A program made the position numbers and the translations under genes. The notes below the pieces were generated by a model. The model ran no database searches and was not told the DNA's origin. It saw only the letters and a list, made by a program, of their open reading frames with translations. Positions 42,706 to 52,394 of a stretch of DNA of 64,000 nucleotides are shown here, in pieces. Position 1 is the first letter of the stretch. Each line of letters starts with the position of its first letter. The DNA comes from Lutibacter sp. HS1-25. Lineage in GTDB: Bacteria; Bacteroidota; Bacteroidia; Flavobacteriales; Flavobacteriaceae. The stretch covers positions 116,826-180,825 of the forward strand of contig NZ_RHLN01000002.1 in assembly GCF_004121075.1 (NCBI RefSeq). The letters are read 5' to 3'.

Positions 42706-44313
42706 TTAAATTTCTTCTTCTGTACTTTTAGTAAAATACTCATTTACCGCATCCAACACACTCTCAACGGTTGAAACTTTTGAAACTATTACTTTTTCAA
42801 AATGTTTTCTTGCTTCAGCAGCTGTTGTTTCTCCAATACAAAATGCAACGCTATCAAAAGTTGAATTGTCTTTTAAATAACTTTCTATGCCTGTTGGACT
42901 ATAAAACAAAATACCATTGTATTTTTCTTCAATTTTACGAGGTGTTAATGACGTTTGATAACATTCAACTTCATTTACAACTACATTATTTTGAGCTAAA
43001 ATAGTAGGCAATTCGTCTCTTCTCTTATTTCCACAGAAAAAAGTAACCGACGTATCTTTTAAATTTTTGGCTAAATAATCAGCTAATTTCTCAGCACTAT
43101 TTTCACTTTGCTTTACTTTACCTATTCTTTTTTCAATCAGTTTTTTTGTTCTTCTACCAACACAATAAATATTGGTAAAATCCAACTCATTAGCATCAAA
43201 ATTACTCAAAAGAGCTTCAACAGCATTTTGACTAGTAAACAATGCGTTTTCAATATTTTTTCTGACAACAATTGGTTTTAAGCGATTGTTTCTAATGGTA
43301 ATAAAATCACTACTTACAGCTCCAATTTTTGAATCTAAACTGTTGGTTTGCGCCAATGAAAGACTTTTTGTTGAATAAATTAGCGTTGATTTTTCACCTT
43401 CGCTTTGTAAAGATCGCATTAAGTTTTTACCGCCTCGATCTAAAATATATTTAGCACCATATTCACCTAAATCCCAAGCATTATCTACAGGTACTGTTTT
43501 TGAAAACTCCATTTTATTTGATCCATCAGGACTAAATAAAACACCTTTAAATTTAACTTCTTCTTTAATTATCAATGCCAACGCACCAATTGGTGCTGTA
43601 CATCCACCTTCTAATACACGTAAAAAATCACGTTCAATTTTAACACATTTTGCAGTGTCTTCGTGATTAATTTGTTTTACATACTCCAACAATTCCAAAT
43701 CGCTGTCTAAAGCCGCAACCATCACAGCTCCTTGTGCTGGTGCAGGAACCATCCAATCTAAAATTAAATGCTCTTCTTGTGGTGGTAATAATTTTAATCT
43801 TTTCAATCCTATTTTAGCAAAAATAGCACCGTTCCAATCGTTCTCCTCCAATTTTCGCATACGCGAATTTACATTACCACGCAACCCTACAATGGTATGA
43901 TTTGGGTAACGGTATAACCATTGCGCCTTGCGTCTTAAACTTCCGGTGGCAATAACCGCATTTTTATCTGCAAAGAAATCTTCTCCATCTTTCAAAATTA
44001 AGACATCATTAAAATCTCCTCTTTTTATAACAGCTGCTTGTACAATGCCTTTAGGTAATTTTGTAGGTACATCTTTAAATGAATGCACCGCAATATCAAT
44101 TTCACCATTTAATAAGGCAACATCTAAATTTTTAGTAAAAACACCGGTAACACCCAGTTCATACAAAGGTTTGTCTAAAACAACATCACCTATTGAATCT
44201 ATTTTAACAATTTCGGTTTTACAGCCAAAATGCTCTAATTGTTGCGCCACAGTATTAGCTTGCCACATCGCTAAATCACTAGAGCGCGTACCAATTCTTA
44301 TAATTTTATCCAT
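42706..44313 (-). CDS. hemC: Hydroxymethylbilane synthase fused to uroporphyrinogen-III synthase
   Basis: 535 residues; the N-terminal half (1-300) is HemC: IRIGTRSSDLAMWQA, SFKDVPTKLP with catalytic D81, LRGNVNSRMRKLEE, and EGGCTAPIGA with C238, the attachment Cys for the dipyrromethane cofactor. The C-terminal half (about 310-535) has the two-lobe HemD pattern: FTSQNAVEAL, IYCVGRRTKKLIEKR, VVNEVECYQTSL, ILFYSPTGIESYL, CIGETTAAEAR. Both steps from porphobilinogen to uroporphyrinogen III are thus made by one chain, as in other Flavobacteriaceae. The start overlaps the end of hemA by 8 bases. Confidence 0.92.
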   Translation of the reverse strand: MDKIIRIGTRSSDLAMWQANTVAQQLEHFGCKTEIVKIDSIGDVVLDKPLYELGVTGVFTKNLDVALLNGEIDIAVHSFKDVPTKLPKGIVQAAVIKRGDFNDVLILKDGEDFFADKNAVIATGSLRRKAQWLYRYPNHTIVGLRGNVNSRMRKLEENDWNGAIFAKIGLKRLKLLPPQEEHLILDWMVPAPAQGAVMVAALDSDLELLEYVKQINHEDTAKCVKIERDFLRVLEGGCTAPIGALALIIKEEVKFKGVLFSPDGSNKMEFSKTVPVDNAWDLGEYGAKYILDRGGKNLMRSLQSEGEKSTLIYSTKSLSLAQTNSLDSKIGAVSSDFITIRNNRLKPIVVRKNIENALFTSQNAVEALLSNFDANELDFTNIYCVGRRTKKLIEKRIGKVKQSENSAEKLADYLAKNLKDTSVTFFCGNKRRDELPTILAQNNVVVNEVECYQTSLTPRKIEEKYNGILFYSPTGIESYLKDNSTFDSVAFCIGETTAAEARKHFEKVIVSKVSTVESVLDAVNEYFTKSTEEEI

Positions 44314-45568
44314 TCTGTAATTCCGTAATTTCTGTATTAAATATTTTGCAAATCACATCGATACTTTGATCTGCTGAAGTATCGTTATCTTTTAAGTGTT
44401 TTACAAATTGTGTAGTAATTTTTTGAATCATTCTGTTGGTTACAAACTCGGCTTGTTCAACATTAAAATCCTTAATTTTTTTTGAATGAAATGCAATTTC
44501 ATCCTGTTGTATTATTTGAAGTGATTCTTTTAATGCATTAACCGCTGGTACAAACTTACGATGCGATAGCCAATCATTAAATTCCGACTTATATTTTCCA
44601 ATTATAGCTTCTGCTTTTGGAATTTCACTTTTTCTAACTTCAATCGTTTTGTCTGTTATTTTTGAAAGTTCATCAACATTAATCAAAGTAATACCTTCAA
44701 TTTCTTTTACAGCTACATCAACATTTTCAGGCATTGATAAATCTAAAATCAACAATTCCTGCCCTGGTTTTAGATGCTCTTTTGTTACCGTTGGAACACT
44801 TGCTCCTGTGGAAACAATTAAAATATCTGTATTTTGAATATGTGATGTTAAATTATCGAACTCACCTACTTTAACTTCTGGATGAAGTTCTACAAAACTC
44901 AAAGCAGTTTCTAAAGTTCTATTAACAAGTGTTATTTGTTTGTTAGAAGTGTAGTTCAACACATTTTTACACGTGTTTTTACCAATTTCACCCAAACCAT
45001 AAATCAATATTTTTTTATCAGCGTGGTTTTCAATATTTTCAACAATGTATTGAATTGCCGCATACGCAACTGATGTAGTACCGGAGCTTAATTTTGTATG
45101 ATTTTTCACATCTTTACTTGCCTGTAAAACCAAATTCATTACACGCTCAATATAGGCATTTGTAGTTCCTGCTTTTTTTGCTTGCTTGTAAGCTTCTTTT
45201 AGCTGAGCCACAATTTCATAATCTCCTAAAATCTGACTTTCTAAACCTGTTCCAATATTAAACAAATGCCTTACTGCATCGTTGTTTTTATAAACATTTG
45301 AAACATTTATAAAATCTTCAACACTTCCATTAGAGTATTTAATGATTAAGCTAATTAGTTCGAAAGGATGTTTTGCAAAACCGGTAATTTCAGTTCTGTT
45401 ACAGGTAGAAAGCACAAAAACGCCATCTATTCCACTGGCTTTGGCTTCTTTCAATAATAACTTTTGATTCTCTTTAGTTATACTAAACGCGCCGCGCATT
45501 TTAACATCCGCTTTCTTATAACTTAGGCCTACGTTGTAAAATTTAGTAGGCATGGCTTCGTGGTTCAT
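44306..45568 (-). CDS. hemA: Glutamyl-tRNA reductase
   Basis: 420 residues from the ATG at 45568 (MNHEAMPTKFYNVGLSYKKADV), preferred over TTG at 45598. NADPH-dependent first committed step of the C5 haem pathway. The active-site Cys is C56 in LSTCNRTEITG; the Rossmann loop is KKILIYGLGEIGKNTCKNVL; the C-terminal helical dimerisation domain follows. It is the first gene of the leftward haem operon and ends inside the start of hemCD. Confidence 0.94.
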   Translation of the reverse strand: MNHEAMPTKFYNVGLSYKKADVKMRGAFSITKENQKLLLKEAKASGIDGVFVLSTCNRTEITGFAKHPFELISLIIKYSNGSVEDFINVSNVYKNNDAVRHLFNIGTGLESQILGDYEIVAQLKEAYKQAKKAGTTNAYIERVMNLVLQASKDVKNHTKLSSGTTSVAYAAIQYIVENIENHADKKILIYGLGEIGKNTCKNVLNYTSNKQITLVNRTLETALSFVELHPEVKVGEFDNLTSHIQNTDILIVSTGASVPTVTKEHLKPGQELLILDLSMPENVDVAVKEIEGITLINVDELSKITDKTIEVRKSEIPKAEAIIGKYKSEFNDWLSHRKFVPAVNALKESLQIIQQDEIAFHSKKIKDFNVEQAEFVTNRMIQKITTQFVKHLKDNDTSADQSIDVICKIFNTEITELQNG

Positions 45569-45603
45569 AAAATTAATATTACCTATAAGTATCGTCAAAA
45601 GTA

Positions 45604-45611
45604 CAAAGATA
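45604..45611 (-). promoter_or_regulatory. Putative -7 element of the hemA operon
   Basis: TATCTTTG on the minus strand fits TAnnTTTG and would start a transcript about 30 bases before the hemA ATG. The -33 region is not clear. Confidence 0.4.
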
Positions 45612-45744
45612 TCATTTGTTAAAACATCGTTAAAAGTACTAATATTGTCGTTATAAGTTACACAGTCTAATTTAGAAACATTCTAAATTAGGTAATAACA
45701 ACATTTTAACTCTTAATTATCAGCAAAATAAAGGCGCTACAAAT

Positions 45745-45758
45745 ATGATAATTATCAT
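45745..45758. promoter_or_regulatory. Perfect 14-bp palindrome between hemA and araC
   Basis: ATGATAATTATCAT is a complete palindrome. It contains TGAT-N4-ATCA (FNR/CRP-like) and also resembles the Fur half-site TGATAAT. It sits 87 bases before the AraC start codon. A -7-like TACTTTTG at 45802-45809 follows, giving the box a class I-type upstream position. Confidence 0.5.
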
Positions 45759-45801
45759 TTTAGTTAGTTTCAACTTTGATTTTATATTGGAAATTTTATT
45801 G

Positions 45802-45809
45802 TACTTTTG
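45802..45809 (+). promoter_or_regulatory. Putative -7 element of araC-hemH-hemJ
   Basis: TACTTTTG matches TAnnTTTG; TTG at 45776-45778 is 23 bases upstream, slightly beyond the usual spacing. The start codon is 36 bases downstream. Confidence 0.4.
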
Positions 45810-45844
45810 TAGTAATTGTTAGTACAAACTAAGCAAAATACCAT

Positions 45845-46738
45845 ATGAAAACCTCTTTGGAAAATTATAAAAATATCGACAAAAGCACTCATTGTATTTT
45901 TACAGAACAAGACACTTTTAAAGTATTACAATTCAACAACTTATTAGATCAAAATGAACTTTTTAAAATTAAATTAGAAAACAATTACATACAATTATTT
46001 TTTTGCAGCAACAAACAATGTACCGTTGCTTTTAATATGGAACATTGTGCTATAAACCTGCAATCGGGAGGTTCTAGCATGGTCTATTTTAAGGATGAAG
46101 AAATGAATGTTCTGTTTAATTTACCACCTGATTGTGAATTGATTGTAGTTCTAATTTCTATTGAGTATTTTCATTCTTTGTTTTCAATTGAAGGTAATTT
46201 TTTATTCAACTTTAGCAGCTTTAAAACTGGAAAACCTATTATTGAACCAAAAGAAATTAGTTCAACCATAAAACTTATTTTAAGTCAGCTTACTTTTGAA
46301 CGATCTCCAAAATCTTTGAGATCAATATATATCAAAGGAAAAGTTTTTGAATTACTAAGTTACTATTTTGACAATTCTAATACTTCTGAAAACGAATCGT
46401 GTCCATTTATAGCAAACGAAGAAACTATAAGCAAAATTAAACACGCCAAAGAATTGATAATTAGAGACATAAACAACCCACCATCACTACCCGACTTAGC
46501 TAAAGATGTGGGATTAAATATCAAAAAATTAAAAACTGACTTTAAAGAGTTTTATGGCGTACCAGTTTTTACATTTTTATTGAATTACAAAATGGAGCTG
46601 TCTAAAAAATTACTACTCGAAAAACAACTTAATGTAAATGAAATTGCATTACATTTAGGCTACAGCGCATCGAGTCATTTTATCGCAGCTTTTAAACGAA
46701 AATTCGGAATTACACCAAAACAATTTGCAAAATCGTAA
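45845..46738 (+). CDS. AraC family transcriptional regulator
   Basis: 297 residues. The C-terminal third carries two helix-turn-helix motifs: PPSLPDLAKDVGLNIKKLKT and LNVNEIALHLGYSASSHFIA followed by FKRKFGITPKQF, the AraC/XylS signature. The N-terminal half (1-190) is a ligand or oligomerisation domain of unknown specificity with several Cys and His residues (CSNKQCTVAFNMEHCA). Placed four bases before hemH and divergent from the hemA operon, it is a likely regulator of haem or iron genes, but its signal is unknown. Confidence 0.88.
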   Translation: MKTSLENYKNIDKSTHCIFTEQDTFKVLQFNNLLDQNELFKIKLENNYIQLFFCSNKQCTVAFNMEHCAINLQSGGSSMVYFKDEEMNVLFNLPPDCELIVVLISIEYFHSLFSIEGNFLFNFSSFKTGKPIIEPKEISSTIKLILSQLTFERSPKSLRSIYIKGKVFELLSYYFDNSNTSENESCPFIANEETISKIKHAKELIIRDINNPPSLPDLAKDVGLNIKKLKTDFKEFYGVPVFTFLLNYKMELSKKLLLEKQLNVNEIALHLGYSASSHFIAAFKRKFGITPKQFAKS

Positions 46739-46742
46739 ATAA

Positions 46743-47759
46743 ATGAAGGGAGCATTATTAGTTAACTTAGGATCACCAAATAGCACATCGGTTAAAGATG
46801 TCAAAAATTATTTAGATGAATTTTTAATGGATAAGCGTGTTATTGACATTCCTTATCTTATTCGTGCTTTTGTTGTAAAGGGCATTATTTTAAATACCAG
46901 ACCTAAAAAATCGGCTGAAGCCTATAAAAAAATATGGTGGGAAGAAGGTTCGCCACTAATTGTACTTTCTGAAAGATTGCACAAAAAAGTTGCTGCAAAA
47001 TCAAACATTCCTGTTGAATTGGCAATGCGTTACGGAAACCCTTCAATAGAAAGTGGAATTAAAAAATTAGCAAATCAAGGAGTTACAGAAATATATTTGA
47101 TTCCTCTTTACCCTCAATTTGCAATGGCTACTACTGAAACCATTGTGGTATTGGCCAATAAAATTGTAAAAAAACAATATCCAAATATAAAAATAACAGA
47201 TGTTCCTGCTTTTTATAATCAACCAGATTATATTGAAGTTTTAAGCAATAGCATCCAAAAACATTTAGACGAAAACAAACCTGATCACTTATTGTTTTCG
47301 TACCACGGGGTTCCTGAAAGGCATATTAAAAAAAGTGACATTACAAAATCACATTGTAAAATTGACGGCAGTTGTTGCAATACACCATCACCCGCTCACG
47401 AATTTTGTTACCGCCACCAATGTTACGAAACCACTAAATTGGTTGCTAAAAATCTAAATTTAAAAGAAGGCTTTTACAGCACCTCTTTTCAAAGTAGATT
47501 GGGTAGAGATCCTTGGCTGCAGCCTTATACCGACAAAACAATTGACGATTTTGCTCAAAATGGTGTCAAAAATTTAGCAGTAGCAACACCTGCTTTTGTA
47601 TCAGATTGTTTAGAAACTTTGGAAGAAATTGGTATGGAAGCAAACCATTCGTTTAAAGAAAATGGTGGTGATTTTTTTTCGACCATCCCTTGTTTAAACG
47701 ACAATGTAGAATGGGCTCAAACACTTACAAACTGGATAAATGCCTGGGCTTCTAAATAA
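46743..47759 (+). CDS. hemH: Ferrochelatase
   Basis: 338 residues. Inserts Fe2+ into the porphyrin. Motifs: KGALLVNLGSPNSTSVKDV, SYHGVPERHIKKSD (metal-site His), FQSRLGRDPWLQPYTD, VATPAFVSDCLETLEEI. The Cys-rich stretch KSHCKIDGSCCNTPS with CYRHQC could hold a 2Fe-2S cluster as in some bacterial ferrochelatases. It starts 4 bases after the AraC gene and is followed by the hemJ-type gene 8 bases on, so the three form one operon. Confidence 0.94.
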   Translation: MKGALLVNLGSPNSTSVKDVKNYLDEFLMDKRVIDIPYLIRAFVVKGIILNTRPKKSAEAYKKIWWEEGSPLIVLSERLHKKVAAKSNIPVELAMRYGNPSIESGIKKLANQGVTEIYLIPLYPQFAMATTETIVVLANKIVKKQYPNIKITDVPAFYNQPDYIEVLSNSIQKHLDENKPDHLLFSYHGVPERHIKKSDITKSHCKIDGSCCNTPSPAHEFCYRHQCYETTKLVAKNLNLKEGFYSTSFQSRLGRDPWLQPYTDKTIDDFAQNGVKNLAVATPAFVSDCLETLEEIGMEANHSFKENGGDFFSTIPCLNDNVEWAQTLTNWINAWASK

Positions 47760-47767
47760 TTTAATTG

Positions 47768-48316
47768 ATGGAATATTTATATTTAAAAGCACTTCATATT
47801 ATTTTTATAACAACCTGGTTTGCAGGATTGTTTTATATAATTAGATTGTTTATTTATTACAAAGAAGCTGAAGAAAAACCCACATTAGAAAAAGAAATTT
47901 TAACCAAACAATACCATTTAATGATCAAACGTTTGTGGTATATTATTACGTGGCCATCGGCTGTTTTAGCTACTATATTTGCTGTTTGGCTACTTGTTTT
48001 ACAACCAAGTTGGTTACAAATGGGTTGGATGCAAATAAAACTTGGCTTTGTAGCTTCCTTATTTGCTTACCACTGGTCTTGCCAAATTCTTTACAATCAA
48101 ATTGAAAAAGGTCATTTAAAATTTTCATCGTTTGCTTTGCGAATTTGGAACGAAGTTGCCACTATTATTCTATTTTCCTGTGTATTTTTAGTTGTTTTAA
48201 AAAGTACGTTCGATTGGATTTTTGGTGTAGTTGGAATTGTAGGTGTCTCAATTTTATTGATGCTTGGCGTAAAACTGTACAAAAAAATTAGAACTAAAAA
48301 CAGCTGGGATAAATAG
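47768..48316 (+). CDS. hemJ: Protoporphyrinogen oxidase HemJ
   Basis: 182 residues, five or so membrane helices. The start EYLYLKALHIIFITTWFAGL followed by FYIIRLFIYYKEAEEK carries the conserved His and Arg of the HemJ (UPF0093) family. HemJ oxidises protoporphyrinogen IX to protoporphyrin IX using the quinone pool, without direct need for oxygen. The ATG at 47768 is chosen over TTG at 47765. With HemN and HemH it completes the late steps. Its location after hemH is typical. Confidence 0.9.
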   Translation: MEYLYLKALHIIFITTWFAGLFYIIRLFIYYKEAEEKPTLEKEILTKQYHLMIKRLWYIITWPSAVLATIFAVWLLVLQPSWLQMGWMQIKLGFVASLFAYHWSCQILYNQIEKGHLKFSSFALRIWNEVATIILFSCVFLVVLKSTFDWIFGVVGIVGVSILLMLGVKLYKKIRTKNSWDK

Positions 48317-48333
48317 CCTATGCTTTTAAAACT

Positions 48334-49494
48334 TTAATCCAAAATTTCAACTTTACCTCTTTTAACAGCGCAATTACTGCCAATTAAAAAATTGGTGCTT
48401 TTGGGTCTAATTTTAAAAACAGTATTTTCGTTTTTAAGTGCTTCTAGCGTTTGTATTATTTTTTTATTTGAAATTGTATTATTATCTAAAACCACACCTT
48501 CAACTTTGTTTGATTTTATAGTGCTTTTAATTTGAGTGAAATCAGCAGCTAAATCATTATTGATTAATGTATAATTTTCGTTCAAATAATCAACAACCTG
48601 CTTATCTTCACCTAAATACAATATTTTATCAATTTGGCGATTTGACTCTTTTTGACGAACAAAATTGAGAAATTTCATAAAAAACCAAAGTTCAATTCCA
48701 ATGCCCATTACAAAATCGTAAATCGGATTTAGTTTGAAATGTTTTCTATAAAATATTTTCATAGCGCCATGAAAGTGCCTTAGATATTTAATGTCTTTTT
48801 TGGTGCTTTCACCTTTATAATGAATAACCTGCGTATTGGCGTAATAATAGTTTTTATAGCCTTTTTTAAGTACTTTATAGCTTAAATCTATATCTTCTCC
48901 GTACATAAAATAAGCTTCATCAAAACCTTCAACCTCAAGATAAATTGCTTTTTTTAACAACATAAAAGCACCTACCAAAATAGCTACTTCACCGGTTTCA
49001 TTTTGGTTTAAATTGGTAGCATAATATTTACCTGCTTGTTTACTTGAAAAACCAAAAAGTTTGTTGAATGATACTTTTGGAGTAGGAATTCCACGTTTAC
49101 TTTCGGGTAAAAAGTTTCCAGATCCATCAATTAGTTTGACTCCTAAAATTCCTAAGTTTTGCTTTGATTTTGCAAATCCTAAAATTAAACTCAAAGTATC
49201 TTCAGCAATAACCGTATCTGGATTTAAAATCAAAACATAAGCTCCTTTTGCTATTGCAACACCTTGATTATTGGCTTTTGAAAAACCTGTATTTTCTTTA
49301 TTAAGTATCAGTTTTAAATCAGCGTATTTTTGTTGCAACATTTCACAACTTCCGTCGGTAGAATTATTATCAACCACAATAATTTCAACAGACAAACCTT
49401 TAGAAGCACTTTGTACACTTAATATGCATTGCTCTAAAAAATACTTTACATTGTAATTTACTATTACAACCGAAATGTCTATTAAATTATTCAA
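48334..49494 (-). CDS. Glycosyltransferase family 2 with C-terminal extension
   Basis: 386 residues. The GT-A domain (about 5-260) reads VVIVNYNVKYFLEQCILSVQ, VDNNSTDGS, YVLILNPDTV (NPD in place of DxD), GAFMLLKKAIYLEVEGFDE and YGEDIDLSYKVLKKGYKNYY, similar to rhamnosyltransferases. After one short hydrophobic patch, residues about 290-386 form an alpha/beta domain (ILYLGEDKQVVDYLNENY ... VEGVVLDNNTISNKK) like a CoA-binding or Rossmann module without a catalytic sugar-transferase part. The start is TTG at 49494, the only one before an upstream stop. The sugar is unknown. Confidence 0.85.
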   Translation of the reverse strand: MNNLIDISVVIVNYNVKYFLEQCILSVQSASKGLSVEIIVVDNNSTDGSCEMLQQKYADLKLILNKENTGFSKANNQGVAIAKGAYVLILNPDTVIAEDTLSLILGFAKSKQNLGILGVKLIDGSGNFLPESKRGIPTPKVSFNKLFGFSSKQAGKYYATNLNQNETGEVAILVGAFMLLKKAIYLEVEGFDEAYFMYGEDIDLSYKVLKKGYKNYYYANTQVIHYKGESTKKDIKYLRHFHGAMKIFYRKHFKLNPIYDFVMGIGIELWFFMKFLNFVRQKESNRQIDKILYLGEDKQVVDYLNENYTLINNDLAADFTQIKSTIKSNKVEGVVLDNNTISNKKIIQTLEALKNENTVFKIRPKSTNFLIGSNCAVKRGKVEILD

Positions 49495-49523
49495 ACAGCT
49501 ACTTTAAAAAAATTAATTCCAAT

Positions 49524-50135
49524 TTACAACGAGTTTTCAAACGGAATTCTATTCAAAATACTTCTACCTAAAGTAATTTCATCAGCATATTCAAGTTCAT
49601 CACCAACAGCAATACCACGGGCAATTGTTGATGTTTTTATGTGATATTTTTCTAATTGTTTAAAAATATAAAAATTAGTTGTATCACCTTCAATAGTTGA
49701 ACTTAATGCAAAAATAACCTCTTTAATTATACCTGATTTCACCTTTTCAACCAAACTTTCAATGGTTAAATTATGAGGTCCAACACCTTCAATAGGAGAA
49801 ATCTTTCCACCTAAAACGTGATAAAGCCCTTTAAATTGTGCAGTATTTTCAATCGCCATTACATCACGTACATCTTCAACTACACAAATAATCTCCGAAT
49901 TACGAGATGGTGTTGCGCAAATCTCACAAATTTCAACATCTGAAATATTATGACATTGTTTACATAATTTTATTTCATCAACCAATTTCACCAACGAATT
50001 TGCCAATTGATGGGTTTGGGAAGCTGGTTGTTTTAACAAATGTAACACCAATCGCAAGGCAGTTCTCTTACCAATTCCGGGTAATTGAGAAACCTCATTT
50101 ACAGCATTTTCTAAAAGTTTCGACGAAAAATTCAT
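49524..50135 (-). CDS. recR: Recombination mediator RecR
   Basis: 203 residues from ATG at 50135 ([20 protein letters not shown]). HhH motif [18 protein letters not shown], zinc finger [16 protein letters not shown], then the Toprim domain [17 protein letters not shown] ... [16 protein letters not shown], and the Walker-like tail [20 protein letters not shown]. RecR loads RecA at gaps with RecO and RecF. A longer reading from 50150 adds MYICR only. It is convergent with nothing and sits behind the GT gene on the same strand, with 29 bases between them. Confidence 0.95.
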   Translation of the reverse strand: MNFSSKLLENAVNEVSQLPGIGKRTALRLVLHLLKQPASQTHQLANSLVKLVDEIKLCKQCHNISDVEICEICATPSRNSEIICVVEDVRDVMAIENTAQFKGLYHVLGGKISPIEGVGPHNLTIESLVEKVKSGIIKEVIFALSSTIEGDTTNFYIFKQLEKYHIKTSTIARGIAVGDELEYADEITLGRSILNRIPFENSL

Positions 50136-50209
50136 TCGGCAAATGTACAATTTGGAAACGATATTCTCAATATTTTTAGTTTCTTTGTCTAACTAAACTC
50201 AACCAATAA

Positions 50210-51667
50210 ATGAAACCTATTTACATTTTATCTCTTATTGCAATTTATTTTTGTTTGCTCATATTTATTGCATACTTAACAGGGAAAAACGACAACAACG
50301 AAACCTTTTTTAAAGCCAACAAAAAATCGCCTTGGTACGTTGTTGCTTTTGGTATGATAGGCGCATCATTATCTGGAGTCACTTTTATTTCGGTGCCTGG
50401 CTGGGTACAAAGCGCACAGTTTAGTTATATGCAAGTAGTTTTTGGTTATTTGGCTGGTTATTTGGCAATTGCTTATGTATTGATACCTATTTATTACCAT
50501 TTAAAAGTCACTTCAATTTACGAATATTTAAAACACCGTTTTGGACCTACATCACATAAAACAGGGTTTGCTTTCTTTTTTATATCAAGAGTTTTAGGTG
50601 CTTCCTTTCGCTTATTTTTAGTAGCTTCTGTATTGCAATATTTTATTTTTGATGCTTGGAATGTGCCTTTTGAAGTAACTGTAATACTCTCTATTTTGTT
50701 AATTTGGATTTACACTTTTAAAGGTGGTATTAAAACCATTGTTTGGACAGATACATTACAAACATTTTTTATGCTGTTTGCTGTTATAGCAACTATTTTT
50801 ATTATTTTAAACAAATTAGATTTAACCGTTACAACACTTTTTGCTTCGGAAGAATTTAAAATTTACAACAAAATCTGGTTTTTTAATGATGCTAATAGTT
50901 CTAAATATTTTTTAAAATCATTTTTTGGAGGTATGTTTATTGCTATTGCTATGACTGGGCTTGACCAAGATATGATGCAAAAAAATCTTACTTGTAAAAA
51001 CACCAAAGAAGCACAGTGGAATGTCATTTCGCTAGGTGCGGTACTTATTTTTGTAAACTTTATATTTTTAACCTTAGGCGCATTGCTTTTTATGTATGCC
51101 AATAAATTTGGAATTGCAACTCCAATTGTTGATGGAGCAGTTAAAACGGACTTACTATTTCCCGAAATTGCCTTAAACGGTCACTTAGGTATTACCATTG
51201 GAATTGTATTTATTTTAGGTTTAATTGCAGCAGCATATTCTAGCGCAGACAGTGCCTTAACAGCCTTAACCACATCGTATTGTGTTGATTTTTTAGACAT
51301 TGAAAACAAACCTTTAGAAAAACAAACAGCCATTAGAAAAAGAACTCACATTGCAATTTCCATACTACTGGTAGTTGTAATTGTAATTTTTAAACACTTA
51401 CTGCAAGACAATGTTATAAGCAGTTTATTACAAGTTGCATCTTTTACTTACGGTCCCCTTTTGGGCTTGTTTGCTTTTGGTATTTTCACAAAAACTTCAG
51501 TAAAAGACAAATTTGTTTGGATAATAGCAGTAGTTGCTGTTATTTTAACCTACTTTTTAAATAGTTTTTCAACACAAATTTTTAATGGCTATCAATTTGG
51601 CTACGAATTGTTAATAGTAAATGGCTTTATTACTTTTATAGGGCTATACATTATAAAAAATAAATAA
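50210..51667 (+). CDS. Sodium:solute symporter family transporter
   Basis: 485 residues, about 13 membrane helices of the LeuT-like SSS fold. Motifs: [29 protein letters not shown] (helix 1-2 with the sodium-site Ser), [38 protein letters not shown] (the family signature with [10 protein letters not shown]), and ending in a helical C-terminus. The substrate cannot be told. Divergent from recR with 75 bases between the starts. Confidence 0.88.
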   Translation: MKPIYILSLIAIYFCLLIFIAYLTGKNDNNETFFKANKKSPWYVVAFGMIGASLSGVTFISVPGWVQSAQFSYMQVVFGYLAGYLAIAYVLIPIYYHLKVTSIYEYLKHRFGPTSHKTGFAFFFISRVLGASFRLFLVASVLQYFIFDAWNVPFEVTVILSILLIWIYTFKGGIKTIVWTDTLQTFFMLFAVIATIFIILNKLDLTVTTLFASEEFKIYNKIWFFNDANSSKYFLKSFFGGMFIAIAMTGLDQDMMQKNLTCKNTKEAQWNVISLGAVLIFVNFIFLTLGALLFMYANKFGIATPIVDGAVKTDLLFPEIALNGHLGITIGIVFILGLIAAAYSSADSALTALTTSYCVDFLDIENKPLEKQTAIRKRTHIAISILLVVVIVIFKHLLQDNVISSLLQVASFTYGPLLGLFAFGIFTKTSVKDKFVWIIAVVAVILTYFLNSFSTQIFNGYQFGYELLIVNGFITFIGLYIIKNK

Positions 51668-51714
51668 TTACATTAGTTTAAAGTAAAATACATAAAACAT
51701 TATAATTTTGCCTT

Positions 51715-52362
51715 ATGGATAATGATTTGAGCAATTATAGAAAAACCTATCAAAAAAGCGAGCTTTCTGAAAATGAAATTTCTGACAATCCGTTAGAGTT
51801 ATTTCAAAAATGGTTTTTTGAAGTTGAAGAATTTGGCAGTGATATTGAAGCCAATGCCATGACAATTTCTACCATTGGAAAAGATGGTTTCCCTAAAAAC
51901 AGGGTAGTTTTACTTAAAAAATATACTTGGGAAGGTTTTATATTTTACACCAATTATAACAGCGAAAAAGGAAAAGCTATTGAAGCAAATCCAAATGTTT
52001 GCTTGTCGTTTTTTTGGCACAATATCGAACGGCAAGTAATCATAAAAGGACAAGCCGAAAAAATCGCTGAAAATTTATCTGATGGCTATTTTGAAAGCAG
52101 ACCAGACGGAAGTAAACTAGGCGCATGGGCTTCAAATCAAAGCGAAATAGTACCTTCTAGAGCTTTTTTAGACCAAAGTTTAAAAACTTTTGAAGAACAA
52201 TTTGAAAACAAAGAAATTACACGTCCAAAACATTGGGGAGGCTATATAGTTAAACCTCAAAGCATTGAGTTTTGGCAAGGTAGACCAAATAGAATGCACG
52301 ACCGAATTAGATATACATTACAAGAAGACTATAATTGGAAAATTGACCGATTAGCTCCATAA
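51715..52362 (+). CDS. pdxH: Pyridoxine/pyridoxamine 5'-phosphate oxidase
   Basis: 215 residues. FMN enzyme that forms pyridoxal phosphate. Motifs: MTISTIGKDGFPKNRVVLLK, FYTNYNSEKGKAIEANPNVC, FFWHNIERQVIIKGQAEK, and the C-terminal IEFWQGRPNRMHDRIRYT with WKIDRLAP. The length and end match the family exactly. It is followed by a phosphohistidine phosphatase gene 33 bases on. Confidence 0.95.
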   Translation: MDNDLSNYRKTYQKSELSENEISDNPLELFQKWFFEVEEFGSDIEANAMTISTIGKDGFPKNRVVLLKKYTWEGFIFYTNYNSEKGKAIEANPNVCLSFFWHNIERQVIIKGQAEKIAENLSDGYFESRPDGSKLGAWASNQSEIVPSRAFLDQSLKTFEEQFENKEITRPKHWGGYIVKPQSIEFWQGRPNRMHDRIRYTLQEDYNWKIDRLAP

Positions 52363-52394
52363 TTTTTTTATATTTGATAACGAACAAATAGTAC

